A stretch of 64,000 nt of DNA from Algibacter pacificus (GTDB lineage Bacteria > Bacteroidota > Bacteroidia > Flavobacteriales > Flavobacteriaceae): assembly GCF_008033385.1 (NCBI RefSeq), contig NZ_VOGY01000009.1:1-64000 (forward strand), in the 5' to 3' direction. Of the stretch, positions 34,363-43,745 are shown piece after piece. A model generated the notes under the pieces. It ran no database searches, was not told the DNA's origin, and saw nothing but the letters and a program-made list of their open reading frames with translations. How positions within the stretch are numbered: the stretch's first letter is position 1; each line of letters starts with the position of its first letter. Made by a program: the position numbers and the translations under genes.

Positions 34363-34941
34363 ATGCCGAAAGATTTAATTGAAGATAAAATTTTTGAGAA
34401 ACAGGATTTTTCTAAAAACCGATTGGAAATAGCCGATTATGAATATTGCATCTTTAATAACTGTAACTTTTCCGAAGGATTTTTATAGGGCGTTCGCTTT
34501 TTAGAATGTGAGTTTATCGATTGTAATTTAAGTTCGGCAAATATTGCGGGTTCTACCTTTCAAGAGGTGAAATTTGTTGGTTGTAAATTATTGGGTTTGC
34601 ATTTTGAAAGTTGCAACCCATTTGGTTTTGCTGTTTTTTTTGAAAATTGCCAATTAAATCACGCATCGTTTTATCAAATGGAATTAAAATATGTTCAGTT
34701 TTCTAACACGAAACTAATACATGCTGATTTTTCTGAAAGCGATTTAAGCAAATCTAGTTTTGAGGGTTGCGACTTACAAGGGGCTACTTTTGAAAACACC
34801 AATCTTGAAAAAGCAGATTTCCGTAAAGCCATTAATTATGCTATTCACCCGGGAAAGAATAAGTTGAAAGGCGCCAAGTTTTCCTTAGATGGTGTTGCTG
34901 GATTATTAACCGTTTATGGTGTTGATATTGACGCTGTTTAA
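34363..34941 (+). pseudogene. pentapeptide-repeat protein gene broken by one TAG codon
   Basis: A frame from ATG 34363 reads MPKDLIEDKIFEKQDFSKN... and is interrupted by TAG at 34486-34488, then continues in the same frame to 34941, for 192 codons in all. Both sides consist of A(D/N)Lxx-like pentapeptide repeats ('YCIFNNCNFSEGFL', then 'GVRFLECEFIDCNLSSANIAGSTFQEVKFVGC ... ADFSESDLSKSSFEGCDLQGATFENTNLEKADF'), a right-handed beta-helix of the Qnr/McbG type. Restoring the codon (for instance CAG) gives a full-length protein. An internal start at 34567 could only make a truncated helix. Recent inactivation, a sequencing error or readthrough are all possible. Confidence 0.85.
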
Positions 34942-35066
34942 TGTTTTTTGTAATCCTATCACGAAATTTTTCAAGTTAATTAATCTTAGTGATGTCATAA
35001 TAAGTGTGTTATAGTGCAAAATTATTCATCAGAAAAAAATAAAATACCTTTCTATCTTTAAACTCT

Positions 35067-35753
35067 ATGGAAACAATAGCTTTTAAATCATTTTTGAAAA
35101 ATATCGCTCCAAAAGCATTTGGTGTTTTAGGGGTGTCCATTCCTAAAAGTAAATTTACGGCCATAGATTTATCGGAAACCAATAGCACTTTAAATACTGT
35201 GGATGTATCCTCCTCGGAGAAGTTAGCCGTTTTTGTAAATCATCATATAAATATAAACGACGCACAAGTGGCTTTTGGTGGTTATTTGGAAGTTAGAACT
35301 ATTTATAAACGCAGTGAATATTTTAATAGTCAGGCTGAAGAGGAGCGCAACATTCATATCGGGATGGATTTATGGTGTCCTGCAGAAACACCTATTTATG
35401 CCGTATTTGATGCCACGGTGCATAGCTTTAAAAATAACACGAATTTTGGCGATTATGGTCCAACCATTATTTTAAAACATACTATTGAAGGTGTTCCGTT
35501 TTATACACTTTATGGGCATTTAAGTTTGGGGTCTATCGCCGATTTAGAAATTGGGACTCCTATTAAACAAGGCGAATCTTTTGCTGTTTTGGGTGATGCT
35601 TCGGTAAATGGGGATTATCCACCGCATTTACATTTTCAAATAATAAAAGATATTCAAAATTATGTTGGCGATTACCCTGGGGTTTGTGCTAAAAAGGATT
35701 TAGAGTTTTATAAGAATAATTGTCCAAATCCTAATATATTGTTAGGACTTTAA
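35067..35753 (+). CDS. M23 family metallopeptidase (LytM domain), no signal peptide
   Basis: A 228-aa protein with a lysostaphin-type fold. The zinc ligands H-x3-D are in 'IHIGMDLWCPAETPIYAVFDATV' and the C-terminal H-x-H is 'PPHLHFQ'; 'TLYGHLS' carries the additional active-site histidine. The LytM domain spans about residues 95-215. The N-terminus has no evident signal peptide, unusual for a peptidoglycan endopeptidase, and similar domains occur in soluble proteins. Intact catalytic residues suggest enzyme activity on cell-wall or other peptides. Single gene. Confidence 0.85.
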   Translation: METIAFKSFLKNIAPKAFGVLGVSIPKSKFTAIDLSETNSTLNTVDVSSSEKLAVFVNHHININDAQVAFGGYLEVRTIYKRSEYFNSQAEEERNIHIGMDLWCPAETPIYAVFDATVHSFKNNTNFGDYGPTIILKHTIEGVPFYTLYGHLSLGSIADLEIGTPIKQGESFAVLGDASVNGDYPPHLHFQIIKDIQNYVGDYPGVCAKKDLEFYKNNCPNPNILLGL

Positions 35754-35833
35754 GTCAATGCTTTGGGGTAAATTAAGTAGGTATCATGTTATATTTAGTA
35801 AACTATAATACACTTCTTTTGTTTAAATGAAAA

Positions 35834-36547
35834 TTACCTAAGCATGGGCACTTCCATTAAAAGCACGCGTGCAATGTTGATCGCTTTTAAATATATAGAT
35901 TTGGTATCCCAAATACCGATACCATCTCTATGGGCTAGTTGGTTGTCGTTAATTTCTACTTCACCTTCTAAAATAAAAGCATAAACGCCATTACCTGCTT
36001 TTTTTATGTTATAAGTGTCTGATTTTCCTTTTGCGAATTGACCAATATGAAACCAAGCATCTTGATTTAACCAAAGGCCTTGGTCATCTTTATTTGGAGA
36101 AAGTACTTGGTAAAATACATTTTCTTTTTCAAGGTTTTTAATAGTAATTTGACCGTAACGCGGGCTTACATTTTTTAATTTTGGGAATATCCAAATTTGT
36201 AAAAACTTCACCGCTTTGTCTTTACTTTTATTGTATTCAGAATGTGTAACTCCCGTTCCAGCACTCATTATTTGTATATCACCTTCTTTTATTACGGTTA
36301 CATTTCCAAGACTGTCTTTGTGTTCTAAATCGCCTTCTAATGGTATTGAAATAATTTCCATATTGTCATGTGGATGGGTGCCAAAACCCATGCCTGCTTG
36401 TACGCAATCGTCATTTAAAACGCGAAGTACACCAAAATGCATGCGTTCCGTATGGTGATAATTAGCAAAGCTAAACGTGTGGTTTGAATTTAACCAACCA
36501 TGATTTGTTTTTCCTCTGGTTTCTGCTTTATGAATTATGGTTTTCAT
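35834..36547 (-). CDS. pirin family protein
   Basis: Bicupin of 237 aa. The N-terminal cupin has the metal-binding pattern 'GFGTHPHDNMEIISIPLEGDLEHKDSLGN' (His-x-His ... Glu and a further His), after 'WLNSNHTFSFANYHH'. The C-terminal cupin is degenerate. Pirins of this length (YhhW type) can show quercetinase activity or act as redox-sensing regulators; which applies here cannot be read. It lies 95 bp downstream of an AraC-type regulator on the same strand, which may control it. Confidence 0.9.
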   Translation of the reverse strand: MKTIIHKAETRGKTNHGWLNSNHTFSFANYHHTERMHFGVLRVLNDDCVQAGMGFGTHPHDNMEIISIPLEGDLEHKDSLGNVTVIKEGDIQIMSAGTGVTHSEYNKSKDKAVKFLQIWIFPKLKNVSPRYGQITIKNLEKENVFYQVLSPNKDDQGLWLNQDAWFHIGQFAKGKSDTYNIKKAGNGVYAFILEGEVEINDNQLAHRDGIGIWDTKSIYLKAINIARVLLMEVPMLR

Positions 36548-36642
36548 AGTGTGTTGGTTTTAATTATTAATTGCAATACAAAAATGAGGCCATTTGTAAA
36601 TTTATGGAATATGAAAAACAGGTCTAAACTTATGAAAATCCG

Positions 36643-37521
36643 TTATTCAGACCTATTTTCTTTCTTTTTAAAGTTCAAAGGCGATAATTGGGTATGTTTT
36701 TTGAAAAAAGCACTAAAGTTAGCAGGTACATTATAACCTAATTGATAACCAATTTCTTTGTTAGATAAATTAGTAAAATAAAGCAGTCTTTTAGCTTCGG
36801 TAAGTATTCTAGATTGAATATATTCTTTAGCAGTTTTTCCTATTTTAGTTTTTACATTTCTGTTTAAATTATCAGGTGTCATATGAAGTTCCGTAGCATA
36901 ATAAGAAGTAGAATGTTCTGTTTTGTAATGTTTATCAACTAAAGTTTTAAAATTTTGGATTAGGTGGTCTCTCGTGAAATTAACGTCTAATGATATTGGA
37001 TTCATGGCGCAAATATCATTACATTCTATAAGTAGTAATTTTAGAAAAGATCCAATGGATAAATATTTCATTTTAGCATGGCTGAAAAACAAAGTAAAGA
37101 TTTGGTTGCTATAGTTTTCAATAGTATCAAATTGAGCTTCATTTGGTAATAATGGTGGTGTTTGTCCATAATTCTGAAAAAGATTTAAGCTATTTATAAA
37201 TGATAGCGGGATAGAATTTTCTACTAAAAACTGATTAGAAAATGTCATAGCGAAACCTATAGATTTCTCAGTTTCTATAACTTGGTGTACTTGTCCAGGA
37301 GCAACAAAGAAAATTTGTCGATTAGCTAATGGATACGAATTAAAATCTATTTTATGAAATCCGTTTGCTTTCTTAATAATTAAAACGGTATAGTAATTGT
37401 GCCGGTGTGGGACGTCTATTTTTCCACCGCGGTTGTTGTAGATTGTTTCCATTTTTGAAATTCCAAAATGGATATTTTTTTTTTCGGAATTTACGTTTTT
37501 ATATGTTTTAACAGTTTCCAT
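36643..37521 (-). CDS. AraC family transcriptional regulator
   Basis: A 292-aa regulator with an N-terminal cupin-like sensing domain ('VPHRHNYYTVLIIKKANGFHKIDFNSYPLANRQIFFVAPGQVHQV') and a C-terminal double helix-turn-helix: 'STSYYATELHMTPDNLNRNVKTKIGKTAKEYIQSRILTEAKRLLYFTNLSNKEIGYQLGYNVPANFSAFFKKHTQLSPLNFKKK'. The AraC signature (second HTH plus F-x2-F-F-K-K) is complete. The target is unknown; the nearest candidate is the pirin gene 95 bp downstream on the same strand. The start codon ATG is at 37519-37521. Confidence 0.92.
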   Translation of the reverse strand: METVKTYKNVNSEKKNIHFGISKMETIYNNRGGKIDVPHRHNYYTVLIIKKANGFHKIDFNSYPLANRQIFFVAPGQVHQVIETEKSIGFAMTFSNQFLVENSIPLSFINSLNLFQNYGQTPPLLPNEAQFDTIENYSNQIFTLFFSHAKMKYLSIGSFLKLLLIECNDICAMNPISLDVNFTRDHLIQNFKTLVDKHYKTEHSTSYYATELHMTPDNLNRNVKTKIGKTAKEYIQSRILTEAKRLLYFTNLSNKEIGYQLGYNVPANFSAFFKKHTQLSPLNFKKKENRSE

Positions 37522-37728
37522 TTTTTCTGTTTTCTACACGTATTTAAATATGTAAGTTTGGTTTTTATATTATAGTTAAAACGAAGTTATCGATTTTTTT
37601 TTGAAAAGTTTTAGTTTGCTTCTAGGATTAATATTTAGGAATTGTACCCACGACTAATGTTAGTATTTATGTTTTATAGTTCTTTAATATAGTATAGAAT
37701 TCAGCATATCAAACTTGTTACACCCAAA

Positions 37729-39600
37729 TTATTTTACGGCGATTTCTGATAAAAAACTTTCGATTAAATTTTTAGGATGTGTGGTTGGGACAACTGGAAA
37801 ATTGAACCATTTTTGTAAGGGGACATCAAATCCGGCATTGTTTAAATAGTTGTGTAAAGCAAGGTTTAGCCCTTTGGTATATTTTGGATGATTGGCGCCT
37901 TGGGGATCTTTATGGTATAAATCGTTTTGAGCGAAACCTTCGAATTCTGGACCTGTTATTTCAATACCAAAAGCTTCGGGGTTTTTTCCAATTGGGCTAT
38001 GAATTGTGGTTGTAAACTGATGCCAAAAAGCAGATTGAATACAGTTTTTTTGGAATAGTTGACGCACAATTTCGAGTGAATCTATAGTTTCTTGTTCGGT
38101 TTCTGTTGGGAAACCATACATGAGGTAAGCGTGAACCATGATGTTATTTTGCGAGAAATGATGAGTAACTCGGGTAACTTGAGCGATATCGACACCTTTT
38201 TTCATTTTAGATAATAAGCGGTCCGAGGCAACTTCCAAACCGCCAGTTACTGCTATGCATCCCGATTTTGCCATGAGTTGGCATAGTTCGAAATCGAATG
38301 TTTTTTCGAACCGAATGTTGGTCCACCATGTGATGTTTATGTTACGTTCTATTAACGTATTGGATAGGGCGCGTAGCATTTTTGGTGGTGCGGCTTCGTC
38401 AACAAAATGAAAGCCCGTAATGCCGGTGTCTTTAATTATTTTTTCAATTTTATTTACTAAATCGTCTGCGGTGGTGTTTTGGTAATTGCCAATATAATCG
38501 AGGTTAACATCGCAAAAGGAGCATTGTTTCCAATAGCAGCCGTGCGAAATAGTGAGTTTGTTCCATCGGGCATCAGTCCACATGCGGTGCATGGGGTTTA
38601 CCACATCTAGAAACGACACGTATTTGTGATAGGGTAAACCTGAGTAATTTGGTGCCGGCAAGTTGCGGTGGTGGTAAATGGTGTTGGGGATTTTGTTTTT
38701 GTAAACTACTTGATTGTTTTCTAAAACAAAGGTGCGTTCCAGTTGGTTTATATCGACTTTACCTTCGAGATAATTTACTATTTTTAGTAGCGGACCTTCG
38801 CCATCATCTAAAGAAATAAAATCTATAAATTCGAAAATTCTTGGATCTTCGAGAGCACGTAATTCGGTGTTGCAATAACCTCCACCAAAAGCCACATGGA
38901 TATCTGGAAAAAGCTGTTTTATAAATTGTGAACAGCGTAGGGCAGCAAATAAATTTCCTGGAAAAGGAATGGTAAAACATACCAGTTTTGGTTGGTGATA
39001 TTCTATTTGTGCTACTAAAATATCGAGCATTTTTTCTTCGATAAGGGTAGGTTGGTAGCTTAGGAATTCATCTATTTGGTCGAAGCTACTTGCTGAGGTT
39101 GCTATTTGCTCGGCGTATTTGGTGAATGCAAAAAACTCGTCGACATTGGCTTGAATAAAATCGCCTATTTCTTCGATAAAAAGGGTGGCATAATGTTTGG
39201 CTTTATCGATGATTCCGATGTCGCCAGCGGCCCATTTAATTTCTGTATTAACATGTTTTAAGCGATGCCCAGCGGGTAAAAAATCTGTTTTTAATATGTG
39301 TTTTGCCGTTGATATATCGTGTTTTTGTAGAAAAGCAATAACAATATCTACGCAAGCAATATACTGTGCTTTCATGTTGCTCACTTCTGGGTAATGGTTA
39401 TTCTCCAAGGCTTGTGCCTCCTCGAACATCTCCTGTAAAAAGGTGCTCGAAAAAACAGAGGTAAACAGCTCGATGCTTAAATCGCAATGTGGAACAGCTA
39501 TATTGTGTATTTCCAGAAACCCCTTTAAATAAGCGGTTGCTGGATATGCTGTGTTTAACTGCGTGAACGGTGGTGTTATAAAGAGGACTTTGGGTTGCAT
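37729..39600 (-). CDS. B12-binding-like radical SAM protein
   Basis: A 623-aa protein of the COG1032 type: an N-terminal cobalamin-binding-like Rossmann region (about residues 1-290, with 'PFPGNLFAALRCSQFIKQLFPDIHVAFGGGYCNTELR') followed by a radical SAM barrel. The iron-sulfur cysteines are in 'SHGCYWKQCSFCDVNLDY', spaced C-x4-C-x2-C and not the common C-x3-C-x2-C. Further barrel landmarks are 'FHFVDEAAPP', 'AVTGGLEVASDRLL' and 'VHAYLMYGFPTETEQETIDSL'. The substrate is unknown. A -7 element lies directly upstream, 4 nt before the ATG, suggesting a leaderless mRNA. Confidence 0.87.
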   Translation of the reverse strand: MQPKVLFITPPFTQLNTAYPATAYLKGFLEIHNIAVPHCDLSIELFTSVFSSTFLQEMFEEAQALENNHYPEVSNMKAQYIACVDIVIAFLQKHDISTAKHILKTDFLPAGHRLKHVNTEIKWAAGDIGIIDKAKHYATLFIEEIGDFIQANVDEFFAFTKYAEQIATSASSFDQIDEFLSYQPTLIEEKMLDILVAQIEYHQPKLVCFTIPFPGNLFAALRCSQFIKQLFPDIHVAFGGGYCNTELRALEDPRIFEFIDFISLDDGEGPLLKIVNYLEGKVDINQLERTFVLENNQVVYKNKIPNTIYHHRNLPAPNYSGLPYHKYVSFLDVVNPMHRMWTDARWNKLTISHGCYWKQCSFCDVNLDYIGNYQNTTADDLVNKIEKIIKDTGITGFHFVDEAAPPKMLRALSNTLIERNINITWWTNIRFEKTFDFELCQLMAKSGCIAVTGGLEVASDRLLSKMKKGVDIAQVTRVTHHFSQNNIMVHAYLMYGFPTETEQETIDSLEIVRQLFQKNCIQSAFWHQFTTTIHSPIGKNPEAFGIEITGPEFEGFAQNDLYHKDPQGANHPKYTKGLNLALHNYLNNAGFDVPLQKWFNFPVVPTTHPKNLIESFLSEIAVK

Positions 39601-39604
39601 GCTG

Positions 39605-39612
39605 CAAATATA
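39605..39612 (-). promoter_or_regulatory. -7 element TATATTTG adjoining the radical SAM start codon
   Basis: Minus-strand TATATTTG separated by 4 nt (CAGC) from the ATG at 39600, the same spacing as at tatA (5895). No convincing -33 TTG was seen. Confidence 0.5.
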
Positions 39613-39901
39613 GACTTCTTTAAAATAATGGAATTAAAATCTTGTGTTTTATAAATGTTGGTTCGTGGTTAAATGCCGTTTCTTAAAAAAAAGATGATTT
39701 GAAAAGGCTTGTTATACTTGATAAAGCGGTTCTTTACGGAATTATAAATGAGATTGGTTTTAATCTAATAGATAGATTATAATAAGCTTATACTAATGCG
39801 GTAAAAAATACTTAGCGGTGAGGTGTAAACAAAACAGCGTACTTTTTAAGCTTGTTCTCTAGAGGATTTCGTTATAAATTAGTTTTTTTATAATCTGAAA
39901 C
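39613..39901. other. intergenic region without recognisable genes
   Basis: AT-rich sequence between the radical SAM promoter and the secA terminator. I found no frame with coding character, no conserved RNA motif and no repeat. Confidence 0.5.
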
Positions 39902-39936
39902 AAAAAAATCCCAATAGAAACTATCGGGATTTTTTG
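39902..39936 (-). terminator. intrinsic terminator of secA
   Basis: Stem AAAAAATCCC-A-ATAG / CTAT-C-GGGATTTTTT with an AAA loop, about 34 bp past the secA stop. The A/T flanks would let it work on both strands. Confidence 0.88.
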
Positions 39937-39969
39937 TTATTTCGCAGTAGCGAAATTATATATTAAGTT

Positions 39970-42900
39970 TTAATCTTCAACTAAAACCCATTCGCCTTTA
40001 GCTAAAAGGGGTTCGGCTTGTTTGTATTTAACCGTTTTGTTTTCACCGTTCATGACGTTTTTAATAGTAACACGATCGTTACGTCCAATTTTTGGCTGAT
40101 CGCGTACTATCGTTTCCGTAACTTGCTGTTGTTGCGGTTGCGTATTTCCGGCAGCTCTACTTTGTGCAGAACGTTCGTCCAAATTAGGAATTTCGTCCTT
40201 TTGCGTTTTTAATTGTTCTTGTTTACGTTCACGCGCTTCTTGAATAGTATCTTGAGTTTCTTGAGGTAATTCTCCCTTGAATAAGAATGAAATTACATCT
40301 TTATTCACTTCATCAATCATGGCTTTAAACAATTCGAAAGCTTCAAACTTATAGATTAGTAAAGGATCTTTTTGTTCGTGAACTGCCAATTGAACCGATT
40401 GTTTTAATTCGTCCATTTTACGTAAATGCGTTTTCCAAGCATCATCAATAATGGCTAAAGTAATATTCTTTTCAAAATCGGTAATTAATTGTTTTCCTTG
40501 AGTTTCGTAAGCTTTTTCAAGATCGGTAACTACATTTAACGTTTTAATACCATCGGTAAATGGAACAACGATACGTTTAAATTTATCACGTTGTGTTTCA
40601 TATACATTTTTAATAACAGGGAATGCAATGTCTGCATTACGTGTCATTTTTTCTTTGTAATTCTCGAATGCTGCTTTGTAAATTTTACCCGTAATATCTT
40701 GGGCCGAAAGTTTTCCGAATTCCGCTTCCGTTACCGGAGAACTCATTGAGAAATAACGAATTAATTCGAATTCAAAGTTTTTGTAATCGTTTGCACCTTT
40801 GTTAGTTTCCGTAATGCCTTCCGAAGTATCGAAAATCATGTTAGCTAAATCTACACGTAAACGCTCTCCGAAAAGGGCATGGTGACGACGTTTGTAAACC
40901 ACCTCACGTTGGGCGTTCATAACATCATCATATTCTAATAAACGCTTACGAACACCAAATTGGTTTTCTTCCACTTTTTTCTGTGCACGCTCAATAGATT
41001 TCGAAATCATAGAATGCTGAATCACTTCACCTTCTTGTAATCCCATTTTATCCATCATTTTGGCAATACGTTCACTACCAAATAATCGCATTAAATTATC
41101 TTCTAGCGATACGTAAAACTGAGAACTTCCTGGATCTCCTTGACGACCAGCACGACCACGTAACTGTCTGTCTACACGGCGTGAATCATGACGTTCTGTA
41201 CCCACAATGGCTAAACCACCCGCAGCTTTAACTTCGGCAGATAATTTAATATCGGTACCACGACCAGCCATATTGGTTGCAATGGTTACTTGTCCAGATT
41301 TACCAGCTTGATCTACAATTTCAGCTTCTTTTTTGTGTTGTTTGGCGTTTAATACATTGTGTGGAATTTTTCGAATGCTAAGCATTTTTCCTAATAATTC
41401 CGAAATTTCTACCGATGTAGTACCAATTAAAACTGGGCGTCCAGCTTCGGATAATTTAGTAACATCATCAATAACGGCATTGTATTTTTCGCGTTTGGTT
41501 TTGTAAACTAAATCTTCTTTATCATCACGAGCAATCGGGCGATTGGTAGGAATTTCAACAACATCTAATTTATAAATTTCCCAAAACTCACCAGCTTCTG
41601 TAACCGCAGTACCCGTCATACCAGATAGTTTACGGTACATTCTAAAGTAATTTTGTAATGTTACGGTTGCAAAAGTTTGAGTGGCATCTTCAATTTTTAC
41701 ATTTTCTTTGGCTTCAATGGCTTGGTGTAATCCATCAGAGTAACGACGGCCATCCATAATACGACCTGTTTGCTCGTCTACAATCATCACTTTATTTTCC
41801 ATCACCACGTATTGGGTGTCTTTTTCAAATAAAGCATAGGCTTTTAAAAGCTGATTTAAAGTATGGATACGTTCAGATTTCACACCGAAATCTTTATAAA
41901 GGTCTTCTTTTTTCTCAGCTTCTTCTTCTTTAGAAAGGCCTTGTTTTTCAATTTTTGCAATTTCAAGTCCAATTTCTGGTAAGATGAAAAAATCTGGATT
42001 ATCCTTTCCAGAAATATATTCTACGCCTTTATCTGTTAATTCAACTTGATTGTTTTTTTCTTCAATTACATAGTAAAGTTCTTCATCAACCTTTGGCATT
42101 TCGCGGTTGTTGTCTTGCATGTAATAGTTTTCCGTTTTTTGAAGCAGTTGTTTTACACCTTCTTCAGATAAAAACTTGATTAAGGCTTTGTTTTTAGGAA
42201 TACCACGGTACACACGTAACAGTTTTAAACCACCTTCTTTAGTGTCTCCATCTTTAATTAGTTTTTTAGCCTCGGCCAAAACACCCGTTAAATATTTACG
42301 TTGTACCGATACAATATCGTCAACTTTTGGTTTAAGCACTGTAAATTCATGGTGCTCACCTTGAGGTATAGGACCAGAAATAATTAAAGGTGTACGGGCA
42401 TCATCTACTAAAACCGAATCCACCTCATCCACAATGGCGTAGTGGTGTGGGCGTTGCACTAAATCGTCTGGCGAATGTGCCATGTTATCACGTAAATAAT
42501 CGAAACCAAATTCGTTATTTGTACCATAAGTAATATCGGCATTATAAGCTTCTTTACGTTCTGGCGAGTTAGGTTTAAAGTAGTCTATACAGGATACGCT
42601 TAAGCCATGGAATTCGAAAATTGGAGCCATCCACGCGCTATCACGTTTTGCTAAATAGTCGTTAACCGTTACTAAATGCACGCCTTTACCAGCAAGGGCA
42701 TTTAAGTAAACTGGTAGGGTTGCCACAAGGGTTTTACCTTCACCTGTTTGCATTTCTGCAATTTTACCTTGGTGCATGGCAATACCACCAATAAGTTGTA
42801 CATCGTAATGCACCATATCCCAAGTAATGGGTTTTCCAGCAGCATCCCAAGAGTTTGCCCAAGTAGCTTGATCGCCTTCTAAGGTAACATAGCCTTTATT

Positions 42901-43326
42901 GGCAGAAATAGATCTATCGAACTCGTTAGCCGTAACTTTTATTTCAGTATTGTTTGCAAAACGTTTTGCGGTTTCTTTTACCACAGCAAAAGCTTCTGGT
43001 AAAATAGTGTTTAAAACATCTTCTGTAATTTTGTAAGCGTCGTCTTTTAATTTATCAATTTCTTGGTAAATATCCTCACGGCGGTCAATATCGTCTGTAG
43101 ATTCGGCTTCGTTAGTTAAGCTGGCAATGTTATCGTTGGTAGCTTGAGTAGCTTCGGCAATTTTAGCTTTAAATTCGGCTGTTTTAGCTCTTAATTGGTC
43201 GTGCGATAATGCTTCTAAAGCGGCCTCGTATGTAGTAATTTGTTTAACAATAGGTGTAATGGCTTTTACATCTTGTTTCGATTTATCGCCAACAAATAGT
43301 TTTAGTATAGAATCTAAAAATGTCAT
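39970..43326 (-). CDS. secA: preprotein translocase ATPase SecA
   Basis: Motor of the Sec pathway, driving unfolded preproteins through SecYEG. The length of 1118 aa exceeds E. coli SecA, as usual in Bacteroidota, because of insertions in the nucleotide-binding and helical scaffold regions. Motifs: Walker A 'MQTGEGKTLVATLPVYLNAL', DEAD-type 'YAIVDEVDSVLVDDARTPLIISG', 'TNMAGRGTDIKL', 'GTERHDSRRVDRQLRGRAGRQGDPGSSQFYVSLEDNLMRLFG'. The C-terminal zinc-binding cysteine cluster of many proteobacterial SecA proteins is absent; the end is 'KGEWVLVED'. A structured leader precedes it (see 43351-43461). Confidence 0.98.
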   Translation of the reverse strand: MTFLDSILKLFVGDKSKQDVKAITPIVKQITTYEAALEALSHDQLRAKTAEFKAKIAEATQATNDNIASLTNEAESTDDIDRREDIYQEIDKLKDDAYKITEDVLNTILPEAFAVVKETAKRFANNTEIKVTANEFDRSISANKGYVTLEGDQATWANSWDAAGKPITWDMVHYDVQLIGGIAMHQGKIAEMQTGEGKTLVATLPVYLNALAGKGVHLVTVNDYLAKRDSAWMAPIFEFHGLSVSCIDYFKPNSPERKEAYNADITYGTNNEFGFDYLRDNMAHSPDDLVQRPHHYAIVDEVDSVLVDDARTPLIISGPIPQGEHHEFTVLKPKVDDIVSVQRKYLTGVLAEAKKLIKDGDTKEGGLKLLRVYRGIPKNKALIKFLSEEGVKQLLQKTENYYMQDNNREMPKVDEELYYVIEEKNNQVELTDKGVEYISGKDNPDFFILPEIGLEIAKIEKQGLSKEEEAEKKEDLYKDFGVKSERIHTLNQLLKAYALFEKDTQYVVMENKVMIVDEQTGRIMDGRRYSDGLHQAIEAKENVKIEDATQTFATVTLQNYFRMYRKLSGMTGTAVTEAGEFWEIYKLDVVEIPTNRPIARDDKEDLVYKTKREKYNAVIDDVTKLSEAGRPVLIGTTSVEISELLGKMLSIRKIPHNVLNAKQHKKEAEIVDQAGKSGQVTIATNMAGRGTDIKLSAEVKAAGGLAIVGTERHDSRRVDRQLRGRAGRQGDPGSSQFYVSLEDNLMRLFGSERIAKMMDKMGLQEGEVIQHSMISKSIERAQKKVEENQFGVRKRLLEYDDVMNAQREVVYKRRHHALFGERLRVDLANMIFDTSEGITETNKGANDYKNFEFELIRYFSMSSPVTEAEFGKLSAQDITGKIYKAAFENYKEKMTRNADIAFPVIKNVYETQRDKFKRIVVPFTDGIKTLNVVTDLEKAYETQGKQLITDFEKNITLAIIDDAWKTHLRKMDELKQSVQLAVHEQKDPLLIYKFEAFELFKAMIDEVNKDVISFLFKGELPQETQDTIQEARERKQEQLKTQKDEIPNLDERSAQSRAAGNTQPQQQQVTETIVRDQPKIGRNDRVTIKNVMNGENKTVKYKQAEPLLAKGEWVLVED

Positions 43327-43350
43327 GTTTTTAATTTTATATAAATATGT

Positions 43351-43461
43351 TTTCTAGGACAATCCTAGGTGTTATTCGGTTAAATTAAAGTATTAATACA
43401 AGCTCTTTTTCGGACAGATAAACGCAACCTGTAAGTCCTACTTGTATTAATGCCAAAGATA
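43351..43461 (-). promoter_or_regulatory. structured 5' leader and promoter of secA
   Basis: A minus-strand -7 element TATCTTTG (43461-43454) predicts a start near 43450. The resulting leader of about 120 nt opens with an 11-bp perfect inverted repeat, ATTAATACAAG / CTTGTATTAAT (43451-43441 with 43402-43392), enclosing a smaller hairpin (ACAG / CTGT). A second hairpin, CTAGGA-TTG-TCCTAG, lies nearer the secA start (about 43366-43352). A 5'-terminal hairpin could stabilise the message, or the structure could control secA translation. No known riboswitch was recognised. Confidence 0.5.
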
Positions 43462-43523
43462 CCTTTTAGAACAAAAAAAAAGCCTCAATCCGAGACTTTT
43501 TAACTATTCTTTATGCTATATTC

Positions 43524-43745
43524 TTAATATTCATCTTCATTCCACAGATAATCTTCATCTGTAGGATAATCCGACCATATTTCTTCAATCGAATCGTACG
43601 AATCCCCTTCGTCCTCAATCGACTGTAAATTTTCTACAACCTCTAAAGGTGCACCAGTTCTAATGGCGTAATCTATCAATTCGTCTTTGGTCGCTGGCCA
43701 AGGCGCATCACTTAAATAAGATGCTAATTCTAAAGTCCAATACAT
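43524..43745 (-). CDS. DUF2795 domain-containing protein
   Basis: Short acidic cytoplasmic protein of 73 aa. The DUF2795 pattern is 'YLSDAPWPATKDELIDYAIRTGAPLEVVENLQSI' (about residues 10-43), followed by a strongly acidic tail ending 'DYPTDEDYLWNEDEY'. Function unknown. A -7 element TATTTTTG on the minus strand (43777-43770) lies 24 bp upstream, giving a leader of about 20 nt. An imperfect hairpin at about 43476-43501 (GCCTC / GAGAC flanked by A and T runs) probably terminates it. Confidence 0.87.
   Translation of the reverse strand: MYWTLELASYLSDAPWPATKDELIDYAIRTGAPLEVVENLQSIEDEGDSYDSIEEIWSDYPTDEDYLWNEDEY

Noticed and set aside
34363-34941. Genetic-code reassignment of TAG
   Set aside because: TAG is used as a normal stop by other frames here (for instance bshB1 and recQ), so a single nonsense change or an error is simpler.
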